Shown piece after piece: positions 55,592-64,000 of a stretch of 64,000 bases of DNA. Position numbers and translations under genes: made by a program. Numbering within the stretch: position 1 is the stretch's first letter; each line of letters starts with the position of its first letter. Below the pieces are notes generated by a model that was not told the origin of the DNA, made no database searches, and saw only the letters and a program-made list of their open reading frames with translations. Location: NCBI GenBank assembly GCA_022565595.1, contig JAIUML010000004.1, forward strand, positions 62,001-126,000, written 5' to 3'. Origin of the DNA: Saccharospirillum sp. (GTDB taxonomy: Bacteria; Pseudomonadota; Gammaproteobacteria; Pseudomonadales; Natronospirillaceae).

Positions 55592-56482
55592 CTATATCGG
55601 CAATACATCCACGGCGACTTCCAACTCGTGCGCACCGCCACCGTTCATGACGCCCTTCAATGGTGTCACATCGGCATAATCCCGGCCCCAGGCCAGAGTT
55701 AAATAGCGCTCGTTTGGTTGGTTGCCGTTGGTCGGGTCTATATCAAACCAGCCCCAGCCCGGCAGATAGACACTGAGCCAGGCATGGCTGGCATCGGCAC
55801 CAAGCAGTTTTTCTTGCCCGGGTGGTGGTAGGGTTTCCAGATACCCACTGACATAACGTGCTGCCAGGCCAATGGATCGTAAGGCGCCTATGGCCAGATG
55901 GGCGAAGTCCTGGCAAACGCCCTTGCGGTTTTCCAGCACTTCATCCAGCGGGGTGGCCAGGGTGCTGAATTCTTGATCGTAGGTAAATTCTTCGAATATG
56001 GAGCAGTTCATTGCCAACACTGCCTCCACCAGAGATCGACCTGGCGTGAAATGCGCTTGTGCAAAATCTCTTAGCGCCTCACTGCGACGGATAAATGGCG
56101 AGTTCAGGGTGTAAAGCCGCGCTGCCAGGTTCTCTTCATTGTCAGCCGCATCAAACTGAACCGTTCCCGGCGCCAGAGATTGAACCGCCTGCTCCCAGGC
56201 CATGGAATTCACATCCGGCTGTGGTCTGGCCTGAGTAGTGACCTTACTGAGCACGGTCACTTCCAGGCTTTCGTGAATGTCCGCTATGGCAAAGTACACC
56301 ACCCGGTTACCAAAAAAATCCTTGCGTTCATGCTGGCGTAATGGCGCCGGTTTGATGATCAAACGGGTATTGCTGCAATGTTGCCAGGGCAGGTCGCGCA
56401 ACAGCAACCTCGCTTCGTTATGGCTGAGCGAGACCGGGCTGCTGTAATCGTAACGAGTGGTGTGCCGCAATTGATATTTCAT
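55592..56482 (-). CDS. Transglutaminase-like protein (SCP/bacterial TGase family)
   Basis: 296 residues. The bacterial N-terminal domain (YQLRHTTRYDYSSPVSLSHNEARL) is followed by the papain-like core with catalytic cysteine in NRKGVCQDFAHLAIGALRS, histidine in GADASHAWLSVYLPG and aspartate in WFDIDPTNG. Likely acts as a peptidase or cross-linking enzyme on isopeptide or amide bonds. It is 2 bp downstream of the ATP-grasp/alpha-E gene and translated with it. No signal peptide, so cytoplasmic. Confidence 0.92.
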   Translation of the reverse strand: MKYQLRHTTRYDYSSPVSLSHNEARLLLRDLPWQHCSNTRLIIKPAPLRQHERKDFFGNRVVYFAIADIHESLEVTVLSKVTTQARPQPDVNSMAWEQAVQSLAPGTVQFDAADNEENLAARLYTLNSPFIRRSEALRDFAQAHFTPGRSLVEAVLAMNCSIFEEFTYDQEFSTLATPLDEVLENRKGVCQDFAHLAIGALRSIGLAARYVSGYLETLPPPGQEKLLGADASHAWLSVYLPGWGWFDIDPTNGNQPNERYLTLAWGRDYADVTPLKGVMNGGGAHELEVAVDVLPI

Positions 56483-56484
56483 GA

Positions 56485-59091
56485 TCAGAACACCCCCTGC
56501 AGGCTGACCAATTGCTTGGGAGTCTCCGCATGCGTAAAGTGACTGTGCGACACAGCATCGGAAAGAGCGTTCAAGGGGGTCAATAGTTGATCCAGAAGGT
56601 CACCCAAAGCGGCCTGTGACTCGGCAGAGCTTTCCAGATCCAGAAGCGTATCAAGATCCACCAGATGCAAGTGGCTGGTTGCCTGAATGATCAAACGCGC
56701 CTCCTGGCTGCGAAACGGCGAGGTATCCGGGTGCGGCAGGTGTTGAATTTGTGTCTCCAGGCGCTTGAGCATATAGCCGACCGAGCGCGGGTTGGTTTCG
56801 TCAAACAGCAGCAAGTCGAGGATGGCGGCGGGGTACAGTTGGGAGCGATAGCGACGCCGATATACCGTCAAGTTATCCGTACTGGCCAACACCGTTTCCC
56901 ACAGATCGGTACCTGGTTTTTGCGCCGTGATCATGGCCAGTTGCAACAGTTCCAGACTGGCAATACAACGTTCGGTAATACGGCCAATGTCCATAAAGCG
57001 CCAGCCAAAGTGGTGAGGCATGGTCTCGTTACTTAGCCCAAAGAATGCGGCCAGCAGAGTCACTATATCTTCCAGGCTACGCTGGCCAGCATTGGCTCCC
57101 TGAATGGAGGGCAGGCTATTGAAGGTCTGCCTGAGTGTGTTGATGGTGCGCCAGGCATCATCACCCAGGTGGTCACGCACCGCCCGACAATTGCGCAGCA
57201 AGGAAGAGAACAACCAGGGCAAGGCGTCGGACTCTTCCTCAGAAAATTGCCCGAGTAAAACATTGCGCAACTGCATGAACTGATGCACGGATACCGAAGC
57301 ATCAGATCTGACCACTGACTCTGTTTGAGAAGCCTCCTCTTCTGGCAAAGTCAATTTGAGAGCACTGAACAAATCCGGCAGGAGTGTCTCTTCCAGTTCA
57401 GACTGGCCCTCCTCGACCAGGCTGGTCAGCGCTTCACGCATTAAGCGCGAACGGTTATCCAGCCGCTCCCCGTAACGACCAATCCAGAACAGGCTCTCGG
57501 CCACGCGACTGGGCAGGTCCATGCCATCCCGTGTCACCAGTATGGGCCCCTTGGCACGCTGCAAAAGGCTGACATGCGGCTGAGCCACAGGAGACAGCAC
57601 CCAGATGTCCTTGACCATCTGGCTGTCCATAATGGCAGTGCCCGGCTGGGCAACCCAGGCCAGGCCTCCGGGCATGATGCGATGCTTCGGGGCGCCGCCT
57701 TCGTCCGCGCGCTCACTGGGATCGGCCAAGGCGAAAAATCTGAGATTCACCGGCTGAGGCGACACCTTACCGGTTTTCAGATCAAAACTGGGCGTGGACG
57801 CCGGCTGCAAGGGTTGTTCAGCGACATAGAGGTGCGGCCCAGCCTCGATGGATCGTCTGAGTGCCTCCCGCTCTGGCACATCCATTTGTGCAGGTACCAA
57901 CACCTGATTCACATCGTGCACTTCTCGCAACTGCCAGTGATTCAAATCCGAAAGCACCGACTGGCAATAATCTGGCTGACCACACCAGAGCACATCTCGA
58001 CCAGACAACAGCAGAGGCTCATTCAACAAATACTGGCATAAGCCCGGTAGAAAGGCGGCCAGGGCTGGATGCTCCAGCACACCGACACCCAGGGTGTTGG
58101 CGATGGCCACTTCGCCACGACGGGCGGCCTGGACCAGGCCGGGCACGCCCAACAGTGAATCTCCCCGCAGCTCGAGCGGGTCACACCAGGGGTCGGTAAT
58201 CTGACGAACAATGACATCGACCCTTTTCAAGCCACCCAGAGTGCGCATGGCAACATGACCATCTCGCACTACCAGATCCCCACCTTCAACCAGCGAAAAG
58301 TTCATGTAATTGGCCAGCCAGGCATGCTCAAAATAACCGGAACTGCCCGGGCCTGGCGTCAATAACACAATATTCGGGTTTTCCCGCTGAGCCGGCGCCA
58401 GTTCAGCCAGACAACGATGGTAGGCTTGCAGAAAACCAGCCAGCCGGCTCAGCGGCGCATCACGATAGAGACGCGACAAAGCGCGCGACAAGACAATGCG
58501 GTTTTCCAGTGAATAACCTACACCTGAGGGGGCCTGAGTCCAATCGCCCAGTACGCGCCATTCCCCTTGATGGTTGCGCATCACATCCATGCCCTGAAGA
58601 ATCACTCGCGGGCGTTCGTACAAATTGCCGCTGTCTGCGGCCGGAAACAACCAGCCAGGGTGGCTATAAACCAGTTCTGGCGGCAAGACCCCATCGCGAA
58701 TCACACGGCGCTCGCCGTACAAATCTTCAACCAATATTTCCAGCAAGCGAGCCCGCTGCCTCATGCCGCCTTCCAGCATGGCCCAACTTTGCGGACTGAT
58801 CACATAAGGAATGGGGTCGAGTTGCCAAGAGCGCATCTTGCGCACATCGTCTTCGTAGACGTTAAAGGTGACGCCGTTTTCATAAAGCAGGTTCTGCGCT
58901 TCGATCGAGCGTTGTTGTAAACCCTCCAGACCCAGCTCATCCAACTCCTCAACCAGGGGTTGCCAGCGTGCACGCACCTGCCCCTCCCGGTTCACCAGGT
59001 CATCGTAATCATCGAAGTCACTTCCTCGTTCAGCCTGATAGTCGGCAAGCAGTTTTTGCATAAGAGGGCTGATGACAGAAGGGTTGCGCAT
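56485..59091 (-). CDS. Circularly permuted ATP-grasp fused to alpha-E domain
   Basis: 868 residues from the ATG at 59091 (MRNPSVISPLMQ); the longer in-frame extension to 59169 lies in the promoter region and is not used. Residues ~1-480 are a circularly permuted type 2 ATP-grasp domain (VTFNVYEDDVRKMRSWQLDP, NPNIVLLTPGPGSSGYFEHA, DVIVRQITDPWCDPLELRGD, IANTLGVGVLEHPAL). Residues ~540-868 are the helical alpha-E domain (LPSRVAESLFWIGRYGERLDN at its start). The two are separate genes in many genomes. Such proteins are predicted amidoligases making peptide or isopeptide bonds. Coupled to a transglutaminase. Confidence 0.9.
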   Translation of the reverse strand: MRNPSVISPLMQKLLADYQAERGSDFDDYDDLVNREGQVRARWQPLVEELDELGLEGLQQRSIEAQNLLYENGVTFNVYEDDVRKMRSWQLDPIPYVISPQSWAMLEGGMRQRARLLEILVEDLYGERRVIRDGVLPPELVYSHPGWLFPAADSGNLYERPRVILQGMDVMRNHQGEWRVLGDWTQAPSGVGYSLENRIVLSRALSRLYRDAPLSRLAGFLQAYHRCLAELAPAQRENPNIVLLTPGPGSSGYFEHAWLANYMNFSLVEGGDLVVRDGHVAMRTLGGLKRVDVIVRQITDPWCDPLELRGDSLLGVPGLVQAARRGEVAIANTLGVGVLEHPALAAFLPGLCQYLLNEPLLLSGRDVLWCGQPDYCQSVLSDLNHWQLREVHDVNQVLVPAQMDVPEREALRRSIEAGPHLYVAEQPLQPASTPSFDLKTGKVSPQPVNLRFFALADPSERADEGGAPKHRIMPGGLAWVAQPGTAIMDSQMVKDIWVLSPVAQPHVSLLQRAKGPILVTRDGMDLPSRVAESLFWIGRYGERLDNRSRLMREALTSLVEEGQSELEETLLPDLFSALKLTLPEEEASQTESVVRSDASVSVHQFMQLRNVLLGQFSEEESDALPWLFSSLLRNCRAVRDHLGDDAWRTINTLRQTFNSLPSIQGANAGQRSLEDIVTLLAAFFGLSNETMPHHFGWRFMDIGRITERCIASLELLQLAMITAQKPGTDLWETVLASTDNLTVYRRRYRSQLYPAAILDLLLFDETNPRSVGYMLKRLETQIQHLPHPDTSPFRSQEARLIIQATSHLHLVDLDTLLDLESSAESQAALGDLLDQLLTPLNALSDAVSHSHFTHAETPKQLVSLQGVF

Positions 59092-59245
59092 AGCAAAAAT
59101 ACATCCGGCAGGAGATAGTAAATAAATGCCCTGGGGCAAAAATGAAATGATACATTGACTCAACATCAAGGTTCGACGTTCATTGGGTGGTCAATGCCGA
59201 AACTTGAGTTAATAGTAAACCATCGCTTCATAACAGAGTAATTTT

Positions 59246-60307
59246 ATGCGCTTGTTTCGCTGCGGCTCCTGCGGTCAGCCTGTCTATTTCGAGAACACCC
59301 AATGTACTCGCTGCGGTGCCTGCCTGGGCTTTGTACCCGAAAAGCTCGATATGGCCGCCCTAACCCTGTTGGAGAATGGTTTCTGGCAATCAGCCGCAGA
59401 CGCTCAAACCTATAAGCTGTGCAGCAACTATGCACACCAGGGCGTCTGCAACTGGCTGCTCCCGGCCGACAGCAACGACCACTACTGCGTTGCCTGCCGC
59501 CTGAACAGAACCATTCCGGATCTCAACAACACTCACTTCAAGACACTCTGGTCGCGCCTGGAAACCGACAAACGCCGCCTGGTCTACAGCTTGCTGCGCT
59601 TGAAGCTGCCCATTCTGCCCCAGGCAGAACACTCGGAAGGCCTGGCCTTTGACTTCCTCGCAGACCTTGCCCCTCAGTTCAATGAAACCGGTCGAGTGCT
59701 CACCGGGCACAAGGAAGGCGTGATCACTCTGAACATCGCCGAGGCCGATCCGGTGGCGCGAGAGCAGATGCGTACCCAGATGGCCGAACCCTATCGCACC
59801 ATTTTGGGGCACTTTCGCCACGAAAGTGGGCACTATTATTGGGACCGACTGATCTGGAATACCCCCAGGCTGGAGGAATTCCGCCTCTGCTTCGGCGACG
59901 AACGCCAGGATTACGCCCAGGCGCTGGACAGGCTCTACAACCAGGGGCCCCCCTTCGATTGGCAAGCCAATCACGTCAGCGCCTATGCCAGCTCCCACCC
60001 CTGGGAAGACTGGGCAGAAACCTGGGCGCACTATCTGCACCTGGTAGACACCCTGGAGACGGCCTACCAGTTCGGGCTGAGCGTGCACCCCCGCACAGCA
60101 GACACGCCAGAAATGAGCCTGGAGCAGTCCTTCAACCCTTACGACGACACGGACATGGACAGCCTCATCGCCCACTGGCTACCCCTCACCTACGCCTTGA
60201 ACAGCCTGAACCGAAGCATGGGACACGACGACCTATACCCTTTCGTCCTCTCACCCGGCGCCATCCAGAAACTCACCTTCGTCCATCGGGTGATTCACTC
60301 TGGCTGA
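59246..60307 (+). CDS. Putative zinc-binding metallopeptidase with N-terminal zinc ribbon
   Basis: 353 residues. Zinc ribbon at the N-terminus (C-x2-C in FRCGSCGQP, and C-x2-C in QCTRCGACLG), then a cysteine-rich segment (KLCSNYAHQGVCNW, HYCVACRLN), and the gluzincin-type active site GHFRHESGHYYWDRL (H-E-x2-H form, near residue 195). WEDWAETWAHYLHLVDTLETA supplies a likely third ligand. Its standard partners are transglutaminase, ATP-grasp and alpha-E genes, as here on both sides. It may release or mature the peptide-modified product. Cytoplasmic, no signal peptide. Confidence 0.88.
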   Translation: MRLFRCGSCGQPVYFENTQCTRCGACLGFVPEKLDMAALTLLENGFWQSAADAQTYKLCSNYAHQGVCNWLLPADSNDHYCVACRLNRTIPDLNNTHFKTLWSRLETDKRRLVYSLLRLKLPILPQAEHSEGLAFDFLADLAPQFNETGRVLTGHKEGVITLNIAEADPVAREQMRTQMAEPYRTILGHFRHESGHYYWDRLIWNTPRLEEFRLCFGDERQDYAQALDRLYNQGPPFDWQANHVSAYASSHPWEDWAETWAHYLHLVDTLETAYQFGLSVHPRTADTPEMSLEQSFNPYDDTDMDSLIAHWLPLTYALNSLNRSMGHDDLYPFVLSPGAIQKLTFVHRVIHSG

Positions 60308-60360
60308 CTTCTCTGCCTACTTTTAATTCTGGCTGATCTTGGTGATCGACAGAATCCGCG

Positions 60361-60430
60361 AGCGCTGCTGGGTAGACCCTTTTGGGGTCGTGCGGGGTGC
60401 CGCCCACTCAGAGGCATCCCCGGTAGCCTT
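60361..60430. repeat. Dispersed intergenic cruciform repeat, copy 3 (partial)
   Basis: GCTGCTGGGT (60364-60373), GACCC-TTTTG-GGGTC (60375-60389) and TGCCGCCCACTCA (60398-60410) are shared in order with copies 1 and 2, but the long terminal inverted arms are missing. It occupies part of the 251-bp gap 60308-60558; the rest should hold the promoter of the DUF2126 gene, which I cannot place. Confidence 0.6.
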
Positions 60431-60558
60431 CGCGTGCCATCACCACAAAACCGTATTGAGCCACTAAATAGCTCTAGTGCAGGCTACAAAAAATCGTCTA
60501 AGCTATTGATGTGGCTTGGCAATTGCTAGTTACCTTGACCCTCACAAGGATCGGAACC

Positions 60559-63500
60559 ATGACCATCCGTGTTGCTTTGAAGCATTCGACTCACTACAAG
60601 TTTGACCGGGCCGTAAACCTTTCGCCGCACTTGATTCGCCTCAAGCCCGCCCCTCATTGCCGCACGCCTATTGAAGCCTATTCCATCAAGATTAATGGTG
60701 GACCCTACTTTATCAATTGGCAGCAGGACCCCTTCGGTAACCACCTGGCTCGACTGGTGTTTCCGGAGAAAATGAAAAAACTCGAAGTCGATGTTGAGCT
60801 GGTCGCGCCGATGACGGTGATCAACCCCTTCGACTTCTTTCTTGAAAGTTATGCCGAGCACGTGCCATTCGAGTATCCCAAAGCGCTCAAGAAAGAACTG
60901 GGGCCTTACCTTGAGGTGAGCGAAAACGGGCCTCTGTTGCAAGCCTGGTTGAAGAAGGTGAAGCTCGAAAAGCAGGCGACGGCGGATTTTCTGGTGGGTC
61001 TCAACCAGCGCCTGCAGGAAGAGATTAAATATCTCGTGCGGATGGAGCCTGGCGTCCAGGCGGCGGATGAGACGCTTGAGCTGGCGCAGGGCTCCTGTCG
61101 GGATACGGCCTGGTTGTTCGTGCAGATTCTGCGGCACCTGGGCTTTGCTGCACGCTTTGTGTCAGGTTATCTGATTCAATTGACAGCCGATGTGAAAGCA
61201 CTGGATGGGCCTTCGGGTACCGAGGTCGACTTTACCGATTTGCATGCCTGGACAGAGGTCTATATTCCCGGTGCAGGCTGGGTCGGGTTGGACCCGACCT
61301 CGGGTCTCTTTGCCGGTGAAGGGCACATCCCTTTGGCGGCGACGCCGGTGCCGAGCAGTGCCGCGGCCATTACCGGTTCCAGTGACCCGTGCGAGGTCGA
61401 GTTTGACTTCGATATGTCCGTGACTCGCCTTCACGAAACCCCGAGAGTGACCCGGCCTTATTCCGAAGACGACTGGCAACGCATTCTGAGCCTGGGGGAT
61501 GCGGTCGATGAGCAACTGGAGCAGCAGGATTTGCGGCTGACCATGGGAGGAGAGCCGACCTTTGTCTCAATCGACGACATGGACTCGCCCGAATGGACGA
61601 TCGCAGCACTGGGTGACAAGAAGCGAGCACTGTCCGAAACCTTGCTGGGCAAACTGCGTGATGAATTCGCCCCTGGCAGCCTGGTGCATTACCAGCAAGG
61701 CAAATGGTACCCGGGAGAACCCCTGCCCCGCTGGGCACTGGCCTGCTACTGGCGCAAGGATGGGCAACCGCTGTGGCGGGATGAACGCTGGTTGGCGACT
61801 CATGCCGAGGGCAAAAACGACAAGGCTGCGCAGGCGGTTACTCCCGAAACCACCCTGGCTTTTGCCAAGGGCCTGGTCAACCGCCTGGGCTTGCGTGAGC
61901 AGTGGTTGATTCCCGGTTATGAAGATGGCTACCACTACCTGATGCAGGAAGCACAGCAACCTGCCGATGTGGACCTGAGCAAGGAAGACCTGAAATCCAG
62001 CGACAACCGTCGCAGGCTAGTCAAATTGCTGCAAAAAGGGCTCGATGAGGTCACCGGCTATGCCCTGCCGCTGTCCTGGGATGTGCGCAAGAAAGGCTGG
62101 CAATCATCGCCATGGCCCTTGCGTCGTGAGCGCCTGTTTCTGATTCCAGGTGATTCACCCATGGGCTTGCGCTTGCCATTGGACAGCCTGCCGGTCAGCG
62201 ACAAGGTTGAAGAACACCACCCGAAGAGCGCCTTTGAGTTGCATCCGCCTCTGCCGGATGTGCACGGAGAAGTGGCCAGCCGCTATTCAACCTGGATGCA
62301 CGAACCAGAGCAGCCGATAAACGCCACCATCAAGCCTCAGTATCTGGACGAGGCCGATGGCACCATCCACACCGCTCTTTGCGTTGAACCGCGTGATGGT
62401 CAGTTGTGTATCTTTATGCCTCCGGTGGCCGAACTGGAGGACTACCTCGATCTGCTCGCCAGTATTGAACAGACCGCTGCGGCCTTGCAGTGCCCGGTGT
62501 GCATCGAGGGGTATCCGCCGCCTTCGGACCCGCGCATTGAAAAATTCATGATCACGCCCGACCCCGGGGTGATTGAGGTGAACATCATGCCCGCGCGTCA
62601 CTGGCGCGATCTGGTTCACAACACCGAGGTTATTTACGAGGCGGCCCGGTTGAGCCGCTTGGGTGCCGACAAGTTCATGCTCGATGGGCGACACACCGGT
62701 ACAGGCGGGGGCAACCACGTTACCCTGGGGGGCGCCACCCCCAACGACTCGCCCTTTTTGCGGCGCCCAGACCTGCTCGCCAGCATGATCACCTACTGGC
62801 AGCATCATCCGGCCTTGTCCTATCTTTTTGCGGGCATGTTCATGGGCCCAACCAGCCAGGCACCGCGCGTGGATGAAGCCCGGCACGAGGCGCTGTATGA
62901 ACTGGAAATCGCCTTCCAGCAAATGCCGGTCGGTGAAGTACCTCAGCCCTGGCTGGTTGATCGCCTGCTGCGCAACCTGCTGACCGATATTACCGGCAAC
63001 ACCCACCGCGCCGAGTTCTGCATCGACAAACTCTATTCGCCTGATGGCCCGACCGGCCGCCTCGGCCTGGTGGAACTACGCGGCTTCGAAATGCCACCGC
63101 ACGCACGCATGAGCATTATGCAGCAACTGCTGATTCGGGCTCTGGTCGCCAGGTTCGCGGCACACCCCTATCGCAAACCCCTGGTGCGTTGGGGCACCAG
63201 TCTGCACGATCGCTGGTTATTGCCGCACTGCCTCTGGGCCGACATGCTCGACATTCTGGCCGATTTGCGCGAGCACGGTTTTGATTTCGACCCGGTCTGG
63301 CTGGAAGCCTTTCTGGAATTTCGCTTTCCGCTTTATGGCCAGGTGCAGTACGGTGATCTCACTATAGAACTGCGCCAGGCCATTGAGCCCTGGCATGTGC
63401 TGGGTGAGGAGGTCAGTGGTGGTGGCACGGCTCGTTATGTCGATTCCTCCGTTGAACGTTTGCAAGTGAAGGTAAGCGGCCTGGTGCCTGGTCGTCATAT

Positions 63501-63885
63501 TCTCACCTGCAACGGGCGGTCGGTGCCTTTGCATCACAGCGAGACCAGGGGAGAGGCCGTTGCCGGTATTCGTTACCGTGCCTGGCAACCACCCTCTGCT
63601 CTGCATCCGATGATACCGGTGCACGCCCCCCTGGTGTTTGATCTGGTCGACACCTGGAATGAACGCTCCATCGGTGGTTGCACCTATCACGTTTCCCACC
63701 CGGCCGGGCGCAACTACGAACACTTCCCGGTCAACGCCAACGAAGCGGAAGCCAGACGCCTGGCCCGTTTCTGGCCCTACGGCCACACCCAGGGGCACTT
63801 GCCTGCCAAACAAACCCATGCCCAGGGCGAATACCCCTACACCCTTGACCTGCGTTATGGTCATCAAGCGGACGGATCAGTATGA
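60559..63885 (+). CDS. Transglutaminase fused to DUF2126 (large amidoligase-locus protein)
   Basis: 1108 residues from the ATG at 60559, with AAGGA 10 bp upstream. The N-terminal transglutaminase (about 1-280) has its own N-terminal domain (RVALKHSTHYKFDRAVNLSP), catalytic cysteine QGSCRDTAWLFVQILRHLG, histidine DLHAWTEVYIPG and aspartate GLDPTSG. The remaining ~800 residues are DUF2126 (LRLTMGGEPTFVSIDDMDS, then TGGGNHVTLGGATPNDSPFLRRPDL, and LVELRGFEMPPHARMS), a glutamine-synthetase/COOH-NH2-ligase-like fold in the literature on amidoligases. Both a ligase and a hydrolase/transferase activity are thus on one chain. Next gene starts 23 bp downstream. Confidence 0.92.
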   Translation: MTIRVALKHSTHYKFDRAVNLSPHLIRLKPAPHCRTPIEAYSIKINGGPYFINWQQDPFGNHLARLVFPEKMKKLEVDVELVAPMTVINPFDFFLESYAEHVPFEYPKALKKELGPYLEVSENGPLLQAWLKKVKLEKQATADFLVGLNQRLQEEIKYLVRMEPGVQAADETLELAQGSCRDTAWLFVQILRHLGFAARFVSGYLIQLTADVKALDGPSGTEVDFTDLHAWTEVYIPGAGWVGLDPTSGLFAGEGHIPLAATPVPSSAAAITGSSDPCEVEFDFDMSVTRLHETPRVTRPYSEDDWQRILSLGDAVDEQLEQQDLRLTMGGEPTFVSIDDMDSPEWTIAALGDKKRALSETLLGKLRDEFAPGSLVHYQQGKWYPGEPLPRWALACYWRKDGQPLWRDERWLATHAEGKNDKAAQAVTPETTLAFAKGLVNRLGLREQWLIPGYEDGYHYLMQEAQQPADVDLSKEDLKSSDNRRRLVKLLQKGLDEVTGYALPLSWDVRKKGWQSSPWPLRRERLFLIPGDSPMGLRLPLDSLPVSDKVEEHHPKSAFELHPPLPDVHGEVASRYSTWMHEPEQPINATIKPQYLDEADGTIHTALCVEPRDGQLCIFMPPVAELEDYLDLLASIEQTAAALQCPVCIEGYPPPSDPRIEKFMITPDPGVIEVNIMPARHWRDLVHNTEVIYEAARLSRLGADKFMLDGRHTGTGGGNHVTLGGATPNDSPFLRRPDLLASMITYWQHHPALSYLFAGMFMGPTSQAPRVDEARHEALYELEIAFQQMPVGEVPQPWLVDRLLRNLLTDITGNTHRAEFCIDKLYSPDGPTGRLGLVELRGFEMPPHARMSIMQQLLIRALVARFAAHPYRKPLVRWGTSLHDRWLLPHCLWADMLDILADLREHGFDFDPVWLEAFLEFRFPLYGQVQYGDLTIELRQAIEPWHVLGEEVSGGGTARYVDSSVERLQVKVSGLVPGRHILTCNGRSVPLHHSETRGEAVAGIRYRAWQPPSALHPMIPVHAPLVFDLVDTWNERSIGGCTYHVSHPAGRNYEHFPVNANEAEARRLARFWPYGHTQGHLPAKQTHAQGEYPYTLDLRYGHQADGSV

Positions 63886-63907
63886 CGCACCTTCAGGAGA
63901 CAGATGC

Positions 63908-64000
63908 ATGAGTACAATCAACTGGGCGGAGTACGCCTGCAAAGGGTTCTATGATGAGTTGATGGCCAAACCCGGTTTGCCGCACCCGGCGGCGCGCATG
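63908..64000 (+). CDS. Circularly permuted ATP-grasp protein, N-terminal fragment (runs off window)
   Basis: Only 31 residues are visible: MSTINWAEYACKGFYDELM, then AKPGLPHPAARM. AGGAG lies 8 bp before the ATG at 63908, and the frame is open to the window edge. FYDELM near the start fits the first segment of permuted ATP-grasp proteins, and the position after a TGase-DUF2126 gene is where such a gene is usually found. Called on context plus this short match. Confidence 0.6.
   Translation, partial: MSTINWAEYACKGFYDELMAKPGLPHPAARM

Noticed and set aside
59092-59169. Upstream in-frame start of the ATP-grasp/alpha-E protein
   Set aside because: The extra 26 residues are unlike the family start and occupy the divergent promoter region; ATG 59091 matches the usual beginning of the domain.

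Overview
The window looks like chromosomal DNA of a marine or halophilic gammaproteobacterium. Candidates are the Oceanospirillales/Saccharospirillum–Reinekea–Marinobacter sphere; this is inferred from gene content and not tested by any search. Pointers are an E. coli-like housekeeping set (hrpA, rnd, recR, dnaX, pheST, ihfA, pyrBI, acnB, cmoM), a 4.5S RNA gene beside dnaX, an ectoine hydrolase-like gene, an osmoprotectant ABC importer, a cation/proton antiporter operon and intergenic cruciform repeats. I see no phage, transposase, integron or CRISPR array.

Layout. 1-0.9 kb: end of a flagellar pair (FliK-like, FlhB-like). 0.9-5.7 kb: hrpA with a translationally coupled alpha/beta hydrolase that lacks its nucleophile. 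6.0-8.4 kb: ectoine hydrolase-like M24 gene, GFA-fold protein, HAD phosphatase. 8.4-20.5 kb, all on the minus strand: Lnt-like acyltransferase, fadD, a vWA membrane protein, a three-TM winged-helix protein, ycgN, ycgL, rnd, recR, ybaB, dnaX, 4.5S RNA. 20.9-28.6 kb: plus-strand photolyase and lipid-modification operon (YbgA-like, phr, SnoaL-like, FAD oxidoreductase, DUF1365, Cfa-like methyltransferase, three small membrane or exported proteins). 28.7-34.6 kb: GGDEF/EAL protein, queE, acnB. 34.8-37.9 kb: cmoM, then an SCO copper protein directly followed by a chemoreceptor with a histidine-rich membrane domain. 38.2-44.1 kb: tRNA-Pro(GGG), MerR, ihfA, pheT, pheS, pyrI, pyrB, with two palindromic repeat families between genes. 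44.3-51.2 kb: eight-gene antiporter operon in Mbh-like order with three MrpD-type subunits. 51.2-51.55 kb: a non-coding stretch with 17 GGA motifs and a terminator, read here as a CsrB/RsmZ-type sRNA. 51.7-55.6 kb: osmoprotectant ABC operon (YehZYXW/OsmFYVW type). 55.6-64 kb: two divergent transcription units of transglutaminase, circularly permuted ATP-grasp, alpha-E and metallopeptidase genes, a predicted peptide-ligation system cut by the window end.

How the parts work together. Salt and pH stress is served by the antiporter, the osmoprotectant importer and the ectoine hydrolase. Light and oxidative stress is served by the photolyase and lipid-modification operon. Motility and lifestyle control is represented by flagellar genes, a chemoreceptor, a c-di-GMP enzyme and a probable CsrA-sequestering RNA. 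The most promising less-described items are the CsrB-like RNA, the amidoligase/transglutaminase island, the SCO-chemoreceptor pair, the 53-bp repeat with covarying hairpin arms, and the Mbh-ordered antiporter.
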